Assembly (NCBI GenBank): GCA_023451855.1
Contig: JAEXXY010000400.1
Coordinates: 1-8,994, forward strand
Origin: Actinomycetes bacterium
GTDB lineage: Bacteria; Actinomycetota; Actinomycetes; Actinomycetales; Dermatophilaceae
Reading direction: 5' to 3'
Length of the DNA: 8,994 nt
Shown here piece after piece: positions 1 to 5,649 of the stretch (position 1 is the stretch's first letter; every line of letters starts with the position of its first letter). The notes under the pieces were generated by a model. That model saw only the letters and a list, made by a program, of their open reading frames with translations, was not told the DNA's origin and searched no databases. Both the position numbers and the translations under genes were made by a program.

Positions 1-165
1 GTAGTGCGCGGTCGAGCCGGGCGCGAGCTGTTCCGGGGCCTCGACGCTGCCGACGGACGCGGCCCACTCCGGCCACCGCCGCAGGTCGCCCACGACGCCC
101 CACACCGCGTCGGCCGGAGCGGCGACGTGCTGGGACCGGGTGCGCTGCCAGTCGAAGGCGGTCAT
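1..165 (-). CDS. SRPBCC-family protein, N-terminal part (runs off the left edge)
   Basis: The frame from the ATG at 165 reads leftward out of the window, giving 55 residues. It begins MTAFDWQRTRSQHVAAPADA and continues with VWGVVGDLRRWPEWAASVGSVE. An opening strand, then an 'APADAVW' turn, a helix ending in 'RRWPEW', then a strand is the usual start of SRPBCC (START/Bet v 1-like, polyketide cyclase/dehydrase) proteins, which bind hydrophobic ligands in a deep cavity; the members are functionally diverse. The ATG lies 9 nt after the stop of the LigT-like gene, with AGGGT as a weak ribosome-binding site, so the two are probably cotranscribed. The ligand cannot be predicted, and the C-terminal helix that would close the cavity is outside the window. 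The fold call is fairly secure; no specific function is claimed. Confidence 0.8.
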   Translation of the reverse strand, partial: MTAFDWQRTRSQHVAAPADAVWGVVGDLRRWPEWAASVGSVEAPEQLAPGSTAHY

Positions 166-174
166 GGCCACACC

Positions 175-738
175 CTAGGCGGGTGCGGTGGCGTCTCCGC
201 CGAGGCGCCACGAGCGGAGGACGCGGCATCGGTGCGGCTCGTACCACGCCAACGTCAGGCGTTCGGCCCGGCACGTCGCGGGCACCCACGGCGCCACGGC
301 CCGACGCGTCGAGGACTCGCTGACGGTGTCGGACACGGCGTCGAGGGTCAGGTGGGGGACAGGGTGGGGGAATGCGCCGGCGTAGGGCGGGCACTGCGGG
401 AACGCCTGCGACAGAACGGAGGTCAGTGCCCGGAACGCGTCGTCGGGCTCCGCGAGCAGGTGCACGATCCCGTTGGGGAACGTCGCGACACGTTCGAGTG
501 CGAAGTCGAACGCAGCTGTGGCGCAAGCGATCTCGTGGATGGTCTGGACCACGGCTGCCGTGACTCGCTCGGGCGGAAGGAACGGGCCGAGCGCCGTGAC
601 GTGCGCGTGGACGAAGGTCGGGTCCGTGGAGACGTAGGACGGGTCGTAGTGCTGGTGGCGTTCGACGACGAACGGCTCGAGGGCCGGGACGGGCACGAGC
701 AGGACGCTGTGCCCGGGGTGACCTGGATGGCCGGTCAC
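175..738 (-). CDS. 2'-5' RNA ligase (LigT)-family 2H phosphoesterase
   Basis: A 187-aa protein with the two H-x-T/S motifs that define 2H phosphoesterases: His46-Val-Thr48 (in HAHVTALGPF) and His129-Leu-Thr131 (in PVPHLTLD). Family members hydrolyse 2',3'-cyclic phosphates or 2'-5' linkages, or ligate RNA in vitro; the two His are the general acid and base. Both motifs are intact and about 83 residues apart, so the fold is probably active. The substrate is unknown. I place the start at the GTG at 738, 10 nt after the TetR stop. The open frame continues upstream to 873, but that would overlap the TetR gene by about 125 nt, and its low-complexity Ser/Arg/Pro sequence looks like shadow coding. 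No clear Shine-Dalgarno precedes the GTG, so translation is probably coupled to TetR. The N-terminus carries a small GHPGHPGH repeat. It lies between TetR and the SRPBCC gene in one transcription unit. Confidence 0.82.
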   Translation of the reverse strand: MTGHPGHPGHSVLLVPVPALEPFVVERHQHYDPSYVSTDPTFVHAHVTALGPFLPPERVTAAVVQTIHEIACATAAFDFALERVATFPNGIVHLLAEPDDAFRALTSVLSQAFPQCPPYAGAFPHPVPHLTLDAVSDTVSESSTRRAVAPWVPATCRAERLTLAWYEPHRCRVLRSWRLGGDATAPA

Positions 739-748
739 GTGGCCGGCG

Positions 749-1408
749 TCAGTGCGAGGCGCCGACGAGCCGCAGCGCGAGCAGGGCGTTCGTCGCCCCG
801 ATCTGCTCGGGGGAGCGGCGGATCGTCGGGGAGTACCAGCGGGCGACGTCGACGACGATGGACAGGAGCGCAAGGGCGGTGTCGGCGCTGTCGTCGACGG
901 TGAACACGCCGTCGGCGACGCCGCGCTCGAGCACGCCCCGGACGAGGCCGTCCATCTCCTTGCGCAGGGCGAGCACCTCGGCGTGGTGCTCGGGAGTCAG
1001 GTGGTGGTGCTCGTACTGGACGACGCGGGCCACCTGGTACTGCTCGACGTGCCACTCGCTGAAGCGCGCCATGACGTTGGCCAGCTGGTCGGTGGGCGTC
1101 GGGCCGTCGGCGATGGCGCCGCGCAGCAGGCGCAGCGCACTCTCGTGGCCGCTGCGGCTCAGGTTGAAGAGCAGCTCCTCCTTGGAGCCGAAGTGCACGT
1201 ACACGCCGGCGGGTGACAGGCCCGCGCCCGAGGCGATGTCGCGGGTCGTCGTGGCGTGGAAGCCCTTGTCGGCGAAGGCGTGCGCGGCGGCGTGCATAAG
1301 CCGGTCGACGGTCGACGCGTCGGCGCCCGGGGTCGTCACGGGTGAGGTCGGGCTCGAGGTCGGGCTCGGCGTCGGGCTCGAGGTCGGGCTCGGGGTGGGC
1401 TGCGGCAC
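749..1408 (-). CDS. TetR/AcrR-family transcriptional regulator (fatty-acid/acyl-CoA type by context)
   Basis: The N-terminal DNA-binding domain is clear: a helix 'VDRLMHAAAHAFADKGF', then the helix-turn-helix 'TTTRDIASGAGLSPAGVYVH' and 'FGSKEELL', the TetR signature ending in Y-x-H-F-x-S-K. The helical C-terminal half, with 'EHHHLTPEHHAEV' and a 'DVARWYSP' segment, resembles KstR2/FadR-like actinobacterial regulators of lipid catabolism. It is divergent from the acyl-CoA dehydrogenase gene with an inverted-repeat operator between them, so it probably represses both, with an acyl-CoA as likely ligand (inference). The start is uncertain. GTG at 1408 gives 219 aa with a Pro/Thr/Ser-rich leader coded by a 12-bp repeat; GTG at 1339 gives 196 aa and starts just before the first helix. 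A GTG at 1456 would put the operator inside the gene and is unlikely. None has a convincing Shine-Dalgarno. Confidence 0.9.
   Translation of the reverse strand: MPQPTPSPTSSPTPSPTSSPTSPVTTPGADASTVDRLMHAAAHAFADKGFHATTTRDIASGAGLSPAGVYVHFGSKEELLFNLSRSGHESALRLLRGAIADGPTPTDQLANVMARFSEWHVEQYQVARVVQYEHHHLTPEHHAEVLALRKEMDGLVRGVLERGVADGVFTVDDSADTALALLSIVVDVARWYSPTIRRSPEQIGATNALLALRLVGASH
1342..1401. repeat. 12-bp/24-bp tandem repeat at the 5' end of the TetR gene
   Basis: On the plus strand the unit GGTCGGGCTCG(A/G) recurs about five times in a row, alternating so that a 24-bp period also holds (GAGGTCGGGCTC then GGCGTCGGGCTC, twice). Read on the minus strand it codes for alternating PTPSPTSS-like residues. 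If TetR starts at 1408 this is its disordered N-terminal tail; if it starts at 1339 it is 5' untranslated sequence. Such a repeat is prone to slippage, so its length may differ between strains. Confidence 0.75.
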
Positions 1409-1409
1409 G

Positions 1410-1438
1410 TTGACAGCATGCCGCAGCGGCGGGAGACT
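1410..1438 (+). promoter_or_regulatory. Possible promoter for the acyl-CoA dehydrogenase gene
   Basis: TTGACA at 1410-1415 matches the -35 consensus exactly. With a 17-19 nt spacer the -10 would be GAGACT (1433-1438) or GACTAA (1435-1440), which are poor matches. The proposed -10 runs into the TetR-type inverted repeat, as expected for a promoter blocked by its repressor. Only the -35 half is convincing. Confidence 0.35.
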
Positions 1439-1454
1439 AAGCAAGCGCTTAGTC
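1435..1454. promoter_or_regulatory. Inverted-repeat operator, probably for the divergent TetR regulator
   Basis: GACTAAGC-AAGC-GCTTAGTC: two perfect 8-bp arms around a 4-bp centre, with a nested AAGCGCTT palindrome. It lies in the 99-bp gap between the TetR start and the acyl-CoA dehydrogenase ATG, where local TetR regulators typically bind. Size and symmetry fit a TetR dimer site. That it is bound by this TetR is inferred from position. Confidence 0.75.
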
Positions 1455-1507
1455 ACCTGGCGGTACGGCGCGCCGCTCGCTCAGCCCGCACGCCCGATGG
1501 AGGACGC

Positions 1508-2653
1508 ATGCCCCGCAACATCTACGACGAGGACCACGAGGCGATGCGCGCGTCGGCGCGCGAGTTCGTCGCCCGCACGCTCGCCCCGCGCGCCGAGGAG
1601 ATGATCGAGGGCAAGTCGATCCCGCGCGACATCTGGATCGAGGCCGGCAAGCAGGGCTTCTTCGGCCTCGACATCCCTGAGGAGTTCGGCGGCGCCGGCG
1701 TCGACGACTACCGCTTCAACGCCGTCGTGGCCGAGGAGATGTCGCGCTTCAACGCCGCGACGAGCTCGTGCTTCGGCATCCACTCCGACGTGTGCCCGCC
1801 CTACATCGTCGACCTCGGCACCGAGGAGCAGAAGCAGCGCTGGCTGCCGGGCATGGCCAGCGGCGAGCTCATCTGTGCCATCGCGATGACCGAGCCCTCG
1901 GGCGGCTCCGACCTCGCGGCCCTCAAGACGACCGCGGTGCGCGACGGCGACACGTGGGTCCTCAACGGCTCCAAGACCTTCATCACCAACGGCTACCAGG
2001 CCGACCTCGTCATCGTCGCCGCCCGCACCGACCCGTCCAAGGGCGCCAAGGGCATCACGCTGCTCATGGTCGAGCGGGGGATGGAGGGGTTCGTCAACGG
2101 TCGCAAGCTCGACAAGGTCGGCATGGACGAGTCCGACACCGCCGAGCTCTTCTTCGACAACGTCCGCGTGCCCGACGAGAACCGTCTCGGCGAGGAGGGC
2201 ATGGGCTTCATCGCGATGATGCAGCGCCTCCCGCAGGAGCGCGTCGGTGCCGCGGTGTCGAACGTCGCGCACGCCAAGGCGATCCTCGAGGAGACGATCC
2301 AGTACGCCAAGGACCGCAAGGCTTTCGGCCAGTCCATCGGCGCCTTCCAGCACAACAAGTTCCTCATGGCCGAGCTCGTGACGAAGATCGAGGTCGCCGA
2401 GGCCTACGTCGACGACTGCGTCGCCGCGCACGCCGAGGGCAAGCTCTCGGCCGTCGACGCCGCCAAGGCCAAGTGGTGGAGCTCGCAGGTGCAGAACGAG
2501 GTCCTCGACCACTGCGTCCAGCTGCACGGCGGCTACGGCTTCATGAACGAGTACCGCGTGGCCCGTGCCTGGCGCGACGCCCGCGTGACGAAGATCTGGG
2601 CCGGCTCCAACGAGATCATGAAGGAGCTCATCGGCCGGGACCTCGGCTTCTGA
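1508..2653 (+). CDS. Acyl-CoA dehydrogenase, LCAD-like
   Basis: 381 aa, normal length for the family, starting at the ATG at 1508 with GGAGGA at 1499-1504. It oxidises acyl-CoA to trans-2-enoyl-CoA with FAD, passing electrons to ETF, the first step of beta-oxidation or branched-chain degradation. The N-terminal helical domain ends near residue 120. Signature 1 (AMTEPSGGSDLAA, about 126-138) opens the beta domain. Signature 2 starts at Gln338 with LHGGYGF and lies in the C-terminal helical domain. The MCAD-type catalytic Glu position ('YEGT') reads 'WAGSNEIMKELIGR' here, with Ala. Instead Glu244 in LPQER lines up with the helix-G catalytic Glu of long-chain and isovaleryl-CoA dehydrogenases, and the C-terminus strongly resembles LCAD (GGTNEIMKELIAR). 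Chain length is not certain from this. It shares 1 nt with the SDR gene and is probably controlled by the divergent TetR. Confidence 0.95.
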   Translation: MPRNIYDEDHEAMRASAREFVARTLAPRAEEMIEGKSIPRDIWIEAGKQGFFGLDIPEEFGGAGVDDYRFNAVVAEEMSRFNAATSSCFGIHSDVCPPYIVDLGTEEQKQRWLPGMASGELICAIAMTEPSGGSDLAALKTTAVRDGDTWVLNGSKTFITNGYQADLVIVAARTDPSKGAKGITLLMVERGMEGFVNGRKLDKVGMDESDTAELFFDNVRVPDENRLGEEGMGFIAMMQRLPQERVGAAVSNVAHAKAILEETIQYAKDRKAFGQSIGAFQHNKFLMAELVTKIEVAEAYVDDCVAAHAEGKLSAVDAAKAKWWSSQVQNEVLDHCVQLHGGYGFMNEYRVARAWRDARVTKIWAGSNEIMKELIGRDLGF

Positions 2654-3429
2654 TGGGGGTCGCGAGCAGCGGCGGACGCCACGAGGGCGCCGTCGCGATC
2701 GTCACCGGTGCCAGCCGGGGCATCGGCCTCGGCATCGCCGAGCGGCTCGTCGCCGAGGGCGCGAAGGTCGTCATCACCGCGCGCAAGCCGGAGGCCCTGG
2801 CCGAGGCCGTCGAGCAGCTCGGCGGCCCCGAGCACGCGCTCGGCATCGCCGGCAACGCGGCCGACGAGGCGCACCAGGACGAGGTGGTCGCTGCAGCGCG
2901 CGAGACGTTCGGCGGCCTGCACCTGCTCGTCAACAACACCGGCATCAACCCGGCCTACGGCCCGATGCTCGACAGCGGGCTCGACGTCGCGCGCAAGGTG
3001 CTCGACGTCAACGTCGTCGCCGCGTTCTCCTGGATCAAGAAGGCGGTGGCGGCGGGGCTCGGGGATGCGGACCACCCCGGCGCCGTCGTCAACCTCGCCT
3101 CGGTTGCAGGGCAGGGCGCCTCGGGCGTCATCGGCTGGTACGGCGTCTCCAAGGCGGCGCTGATCCACCTGACCACCGAGCTGGGCTACGAGCTCGGTCC
3201 CGACGTGCGGGTCAACGCCGTCGCGCCGGCGGTCGTCAAGACGAAGTTCGCCGAGGCGCTGTACGAGGGCCGCGAGGAGAAGGTCGTGCGCGCCTACCCG
3301 ATGAGGCGGCTCGGCGTGCCCGAGGACGTCGCGGCGGCCGTCAGCTTCCTCCTGTCCTCCGACGCGTCGTGGATCACCGGCCAGACGCTGACCATCGACG
3401 GCGGCGTCACTCTCGGCGGCGCGCTGTAG
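2653..3429 (+). CDS. SDR-family oxidoreductase (FabG-like)
   Basis: 258 aa, the size of a classical short-chain dehydrogenase/reductase. The cofactor motif TGASRGIG is at 18-25 and the catalytic set is Ser150, Tyr163 and Lys167 (YGVSK). The C-terminal 'SSDASWITGQTLTIDGG' is typical of FabG-like enzymes. The NNAG structural motif reads NNTG (94-97), a small deviation. Arg at 'TARKPEAL' after the second strand suggests NADP(H), weakly. The ATG (2653-2655) shares one base with the TGA of the acyl-CoA dehydrogenase (TGATG), so translation is coupled. With that partner the likely reaction is on a 3-hydroxy/3-oxoacyl-CoA or a related alcohol, but classical SDR substrates cannot be read from sequence. 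No enoyl-CoA hydratase lies between them, so the pathway needs genes elsewhere. Confidence 0.93.
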   Translation: MGVASSGGRHEGAVAIVTGASRGIGLGIAERLVAEGAKVVITARKPEALAEAVEQLGGPEHALGIAGNAADEAHQDEVVAAARETFGGLHLLVNNTGINPAYGPMLDSGLDVARKVLDVNVVAAFSWIKKAVAAGLGDADHPGAVVNLASVAGQGASGVIGWYGVSKAALIHLTTELGYELGPDVRVNAVAPAVVKTKFAEALYEGREEKVVRAYPMRRLGVPEDVAAAVSFLLSSDASWITGQTLTIDGGVTLGGAL

Positions 3430-3493
3430 GGGCCGTCGCCGACCTCGACGCGGCCCGTGGCCGGCCGGTGCTGCCCGAGGGATGGGGCGGTCG

Positions 3494-3521
3494 TTGACAC
3501 TTAGGACTACCTAAGTAAGGT
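3494..3521 (+). promoter_or_regulatory. Promoter of the ferric-siderophore uptake operon
   Basis: TTGACA (3494-3499) is a perfect -35. TAAGGT (3516-3521), 16 nt further on, is the best -10. Both lie 40-65 nt upstream of the binding-protein GTG. The -10 is the left end of the iron box, so iron-loaded DtxR/IdeR would block RNA polymerase directly. Confidence 0.65.
3499..3516. promoter_or_regulatory. Second inverted repeat between the -35 and -10 elements
   Basis: ACTTAGG-ACTA-CCTAAGT: perfect 7-bp arms with a 4-bp centre, filling the promoter spacer. Its TTAGG and CCTAA ends are the same as the half-sites of an iron box, but the centre is 4 nt rather than 9. It could be an extra DtxR/IdeR contact or a site for another regulator; I cannot decide which. 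Confidence 0.6.
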
Positions 3522-3534
3522 GAGGCTCACCTAA
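3516..3534. promoter_or_regulatory. DtxR/IdeR iron box
   Basis: TAAGGTGAGGCTCACCTAA is a 19-bp near-palindrome with 8 of 9 base pairs symmetric. It matches the DtxR/IdeR consensus TTAGGTTAGGCTAACCTAA at 16 of 19 positions. It overlaps the -10 and precedes the binding-protein start by 25 nt. Repression by Fe2+-loaded DtxR/IdeR, with induction in iron starvation, is the established mode for such boxes. Confidence 0.88.
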
Positions 3535-3559
3535 TCTCCGACCGAAGGACTGCGTCGCC

Positions 3560-4627
3560 GTGCCCCGCCTCCGATCCGCCCTCACCGCTGCCGCCGCGGC
3601 CCTCGTCCTTGCCGGGTGCACCACCGGCCCCACCGGGCAGAGCGCCTCCACGCCGGCCGCGGCCCCCGCGTCCGCCGGCGGCGCCGAGCCCGGTGCCTAC
3701 CCCGTCACCGTCAAGGACGCCTTCGGCAGCGCGACCATCACCCGCGAGCCGAAGCGCGTCGTCACGCTGGGGTGGTCCGACGCCGACCACGTCGCCGCGC
3801 TCGGCGTCGCGCCCGTCGGCGCGCCGAAGGTCACCTGGGGAGGTAACGCCAACCTCTCGACCGACTGGTTCGACGACCAGCTCGCCGCCATCGGCGGGGC
3901 GTCGCCGACCCGCTTCGACGACACCGACGGCAACCCCGTCGAGGAGATCGCGAGGCTGCAGCCCGACCTCATCCTCGCGACGAACTCCGGCATCACCAAG
4001 GACGAGTACGACACGCTGAGCAAGCTCGCGCCCGTCGTCGCCTACCCGAAGGTGGCCTACGGCACCGCCTGGCAGGACTCGCTCGAGACCATCGGCAAGG
4101 CCCTCGGCCGACCCGCCCGGGCCGCACAGGTCGAGGCGAAGACCGTGGCGGCGCTCGATGCTGCGAAGGCGAAGTACCCACAGCTCGCCGGCAAGAGCTT
4201 CATCTACGGCTACATCGCGCCTACCGACCTGTCGCAGATCGGCTTCTACACCCCGAGCGACCTGCGGCCCCAGATGCTCACCGAGCTCGGCATGCGGAAC
4301 GCGCCGTTCGTGCAGGAGCGCGCCACGGGGTCCGAGGAGTTCTACCTCACCGTCAGCTCCGAGCGGGCCGCGTCGCTCGACTCGGACGTCTTCCTCACCT
4401 ACGTCACCGAGGACTCCGAGGTGGCGGCGATGACGAAGGACCCGCTCGTCGGTCAGGTGCCGGCCATCAGGAGCGGCGCGCTCGTCGCGACCAAGGACCA
4501 GAAGGTCGGCCTGACGATGAGCTCGCCGACGCCGCTGTCGATCCCGTACATGACTCGACTGTTCGTCCCGCTCGTCGCGGCCGCGGCCGACAGGGCCGAC
4601 CGGGCCGACAAGGCCGACGCGTCCTGA
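3560..4627 (+). CDS. Ferric-siderophore ABC transporter substrate-binding lipoprotein
   Basis: 355 aa from the GTG at 3560, with AAGGAC at 3545-3550 as ribosome-binding site. Residues 1-20 are a lipoprotein signal: Arg-rich start, Ala-rich hydrophobic core, and lipobox LAGC with Cys20 as the lipid anchor. A Ser/Ala/Pro/Gly linker follows to about residue 45. The mature part is a class III (FepB/FecB/FhuD-type) binding protein: 'VTVKDAFGSATITREPKRVVTLGWSDADHVAALGV' is the standard first lobe, 'EEIARLQPDLILATN' the first-lobe end, and 'KLAPVVAYP' leads to the long connecting helix. It should capture ferric siderophore outside the membrane and pass it to the permeases. The siderophore type cannot be read. 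The C-terminus ends in a short RADRADKAD repeat. Its TGA overlaps the next ATG by one base. It is the first gene of the iron-boxed operon. Confidence 0.95.
   Translation: MPRLRSALTAAAAALVLAGCTTGPTGQSASTPAAAPASAGGAEPGAYPVTVKDAFGSATITREPKRVVTLGWSDADHVAALGVAPVGAPKVTWGGNANLSTDWFDDQLAAIGGASPTRFDDTDGNPVEEIARLQPDLILATNSGITKDEYDTLSKLAPVVAYPKVAYGTAWQDSLETIGKALGRPARAAQVEAKTVAALDAAKAKYPQLAGKSFIYGYIAPTDLSQIGFYTPSDLRPQMLTELGMRNAPFVQERATGSEEFYLTVSSERAASLDSDVFLTYVTEDSEVAAMTKDPLVGQVPAIRSGALVATKDQKVGLTMSSPTPLSIPYMTRLFVPLVAAAADRADRADKADAS
4574..4620 (+). repeat. 9-bp repeat coding the (R/K)AD tail of the binding protein
   Basis: GCCGAC units spaced 9 bp apart, with variable triplets AGG, CGG and AAG between them, code for ADRADRADKAD at the C-terminus. 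This probably arose by slippage and should be a charged tail outside the folded domain. The repeat is too short to assign a role. Confidence 0.6.
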
Positions 4628-5649
4628 TGGCGCCGCTCCCGGTCGGCGGGGGCGTGCGCCGGCACGCCCCCGCCCTCACCGCCCTGCTCCTGACGCTCCT
4701 CGTCGTGGCGGTCGTAGCGTCGATCGCGCTGGGCTCCAAGCCGATCGGGATCGGCGACGTCGTGCAGGTGATCACCGGACACGGTGACGCCGTCGGCGAC
4801 CGCGGCATCATCGAGGCCCGTGTGGCCCGCACGGCCGTCGGTTGTCTCGTCGGGGCTGCCCTCGCCGTCGCCGGCGCCGCCATGCAGGGCCTCACGCGCA
4901 ACCCGCTGGCCGACCCGGGCCTGCTCGGCGTCAACGCGGGCGCCGCCCTGGCCGTCGTCGTCGCGATCGCCGTCTTCGGCGTCGGCTCGCTCACCGGCTA
5001 CGTGTGGTGGGCCATGGTCGGTGCCGGGCTGGCCGCGGTGCTCGTCCACGCCCTCGCCGGCCTCGCCGGCGGCGGGGTGACGCCGCTCCGCCTGACCCTC
5101 GCGGGGGCCGCCGTGACCGCGGGGCTCGCCAGCTGGTCCTCGGGCCTGCTCGTCTCGAGCAGGCAGTCGTTCGACTCCTTCCGCTTCTGGCAGGTCGGCG
5201 CCATCGGGGGGCGCGGCCTCGACCTCGTCGTCACGGTGCTGCCCTTCTTCGCGGTCGGCCTGGGCGTCGTGCTGCTCGCGGTGCGCCGGCTCGACGCGCT
5301 GGCCCTCGGCGACGACCTCGCCCGGGGCCTCGGCGAGAACCTCGTGCTGGCGCGAGCGACCGTCGCCGTGGGAGTCGCCGTCCTGTGTGGGGCGGCCACG
5401 GCGCTTGCCGGGCCGGTCGGCTTCCTCGGGTTCGTCGTGCCGCATGCCGCACGTTTCGTCGTCGGGCCCGACCATCGCCGGGTCATCCCGGTCTGCCTCG
5501 TCGGTGGCCCCACCCTGCTCCTGCTGGCCGACACCGTCGGGCGCCTCGTCGCGCCGCCGAGCGAGGTCCAGGCCGGCATCATGACGGCCGTCGTCGGGGT
5601 GCCCTTCTTCGTCCTGCTCGTGCGCCGCGGACGGATGGCGAGCCTGTGA
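4627..5649 (+). CDS. FecCD-family iron-siderophore permease, first subunit
   Basis: 340 aa, start ATG 4627-4629 sharing one base with the preceding TGA. It is almost wholly hydrophobic, with segments consistent with the 10 transmembrane helices of BtuC/FepD/FhuB-type permeases; the first spans about residues 16-36. The family motif GAALAVAGAAMQGLTRNPLA, continuing DPGLLGVNAGA, covers about 76-106. The cytoplasmic coupling region GPVGFLGFVVPHAAR (262-276) is where the ATPase docks. It pairs with the next gene product to form the channel. Its TGA overlaps the GTG of the second permease by 4 nt (GTGA). Confidence 0.95.
   Translation: MAPLPVGGGVRRHAPALTALLLTLLVVAVVASIALGSKPIGIGDVVQVITGHGDAVGDRGIIEARVARTAVGCLVGAALAVAGAAMQGLTRNPLADPGLLGVNAGAALAVVVAIAVFGVGSLTGYVWWAMVGAGLAAVLVHALAGLAGGGVTPLRLTLAGAAVTAGLASWSSGLLVSSRQSFDSFRFWQVGAIGGRGLDLVVTVLPFFAVGLGVVLLAVRRLDALALGDDLARGLGENLVLARATVAVGVAVLCGAATALAGPVGFLGFVVPHAARFVVGPDHRRVIPVCLVGGPTLLLLADTVGRLVAPPSEVQAGIMTAVVGVPFFVLLVRRGRMASL

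Noticed and set aside
4..903. A 299-codon plus-strand open frame across the SRPBCC, LigT and TetR genes.
   Set aside because: It is the shadow of three recognisable minus-strand genes; its Arg/Gly-rich sequence has no motif.
1481..2527. A 348-codon minus-strand open frame opposite the acyl-CoA dehydrogenase.
   Set aside because: No domain or motif is visible, and the plus strand has two family signatures and a good ribosome-binding site.
1768..2652. A long N-terminal extension of the SDR frame, or a fusion with the upstream region.
   Set aside because: This part is an out-of-frame Arg/Pro-rich read of the acyl-CoA dehydrogenase gene. The SDR proper starts at the TGATG at 2653.
3431..3463. 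Possible terminator hairpins after the SDR gene (CGTCG/CGACG and CGGCC/GGCCG).
   Set aside because: The stems are only 5 bp with no U-tract, which is common by chance at this GC content.
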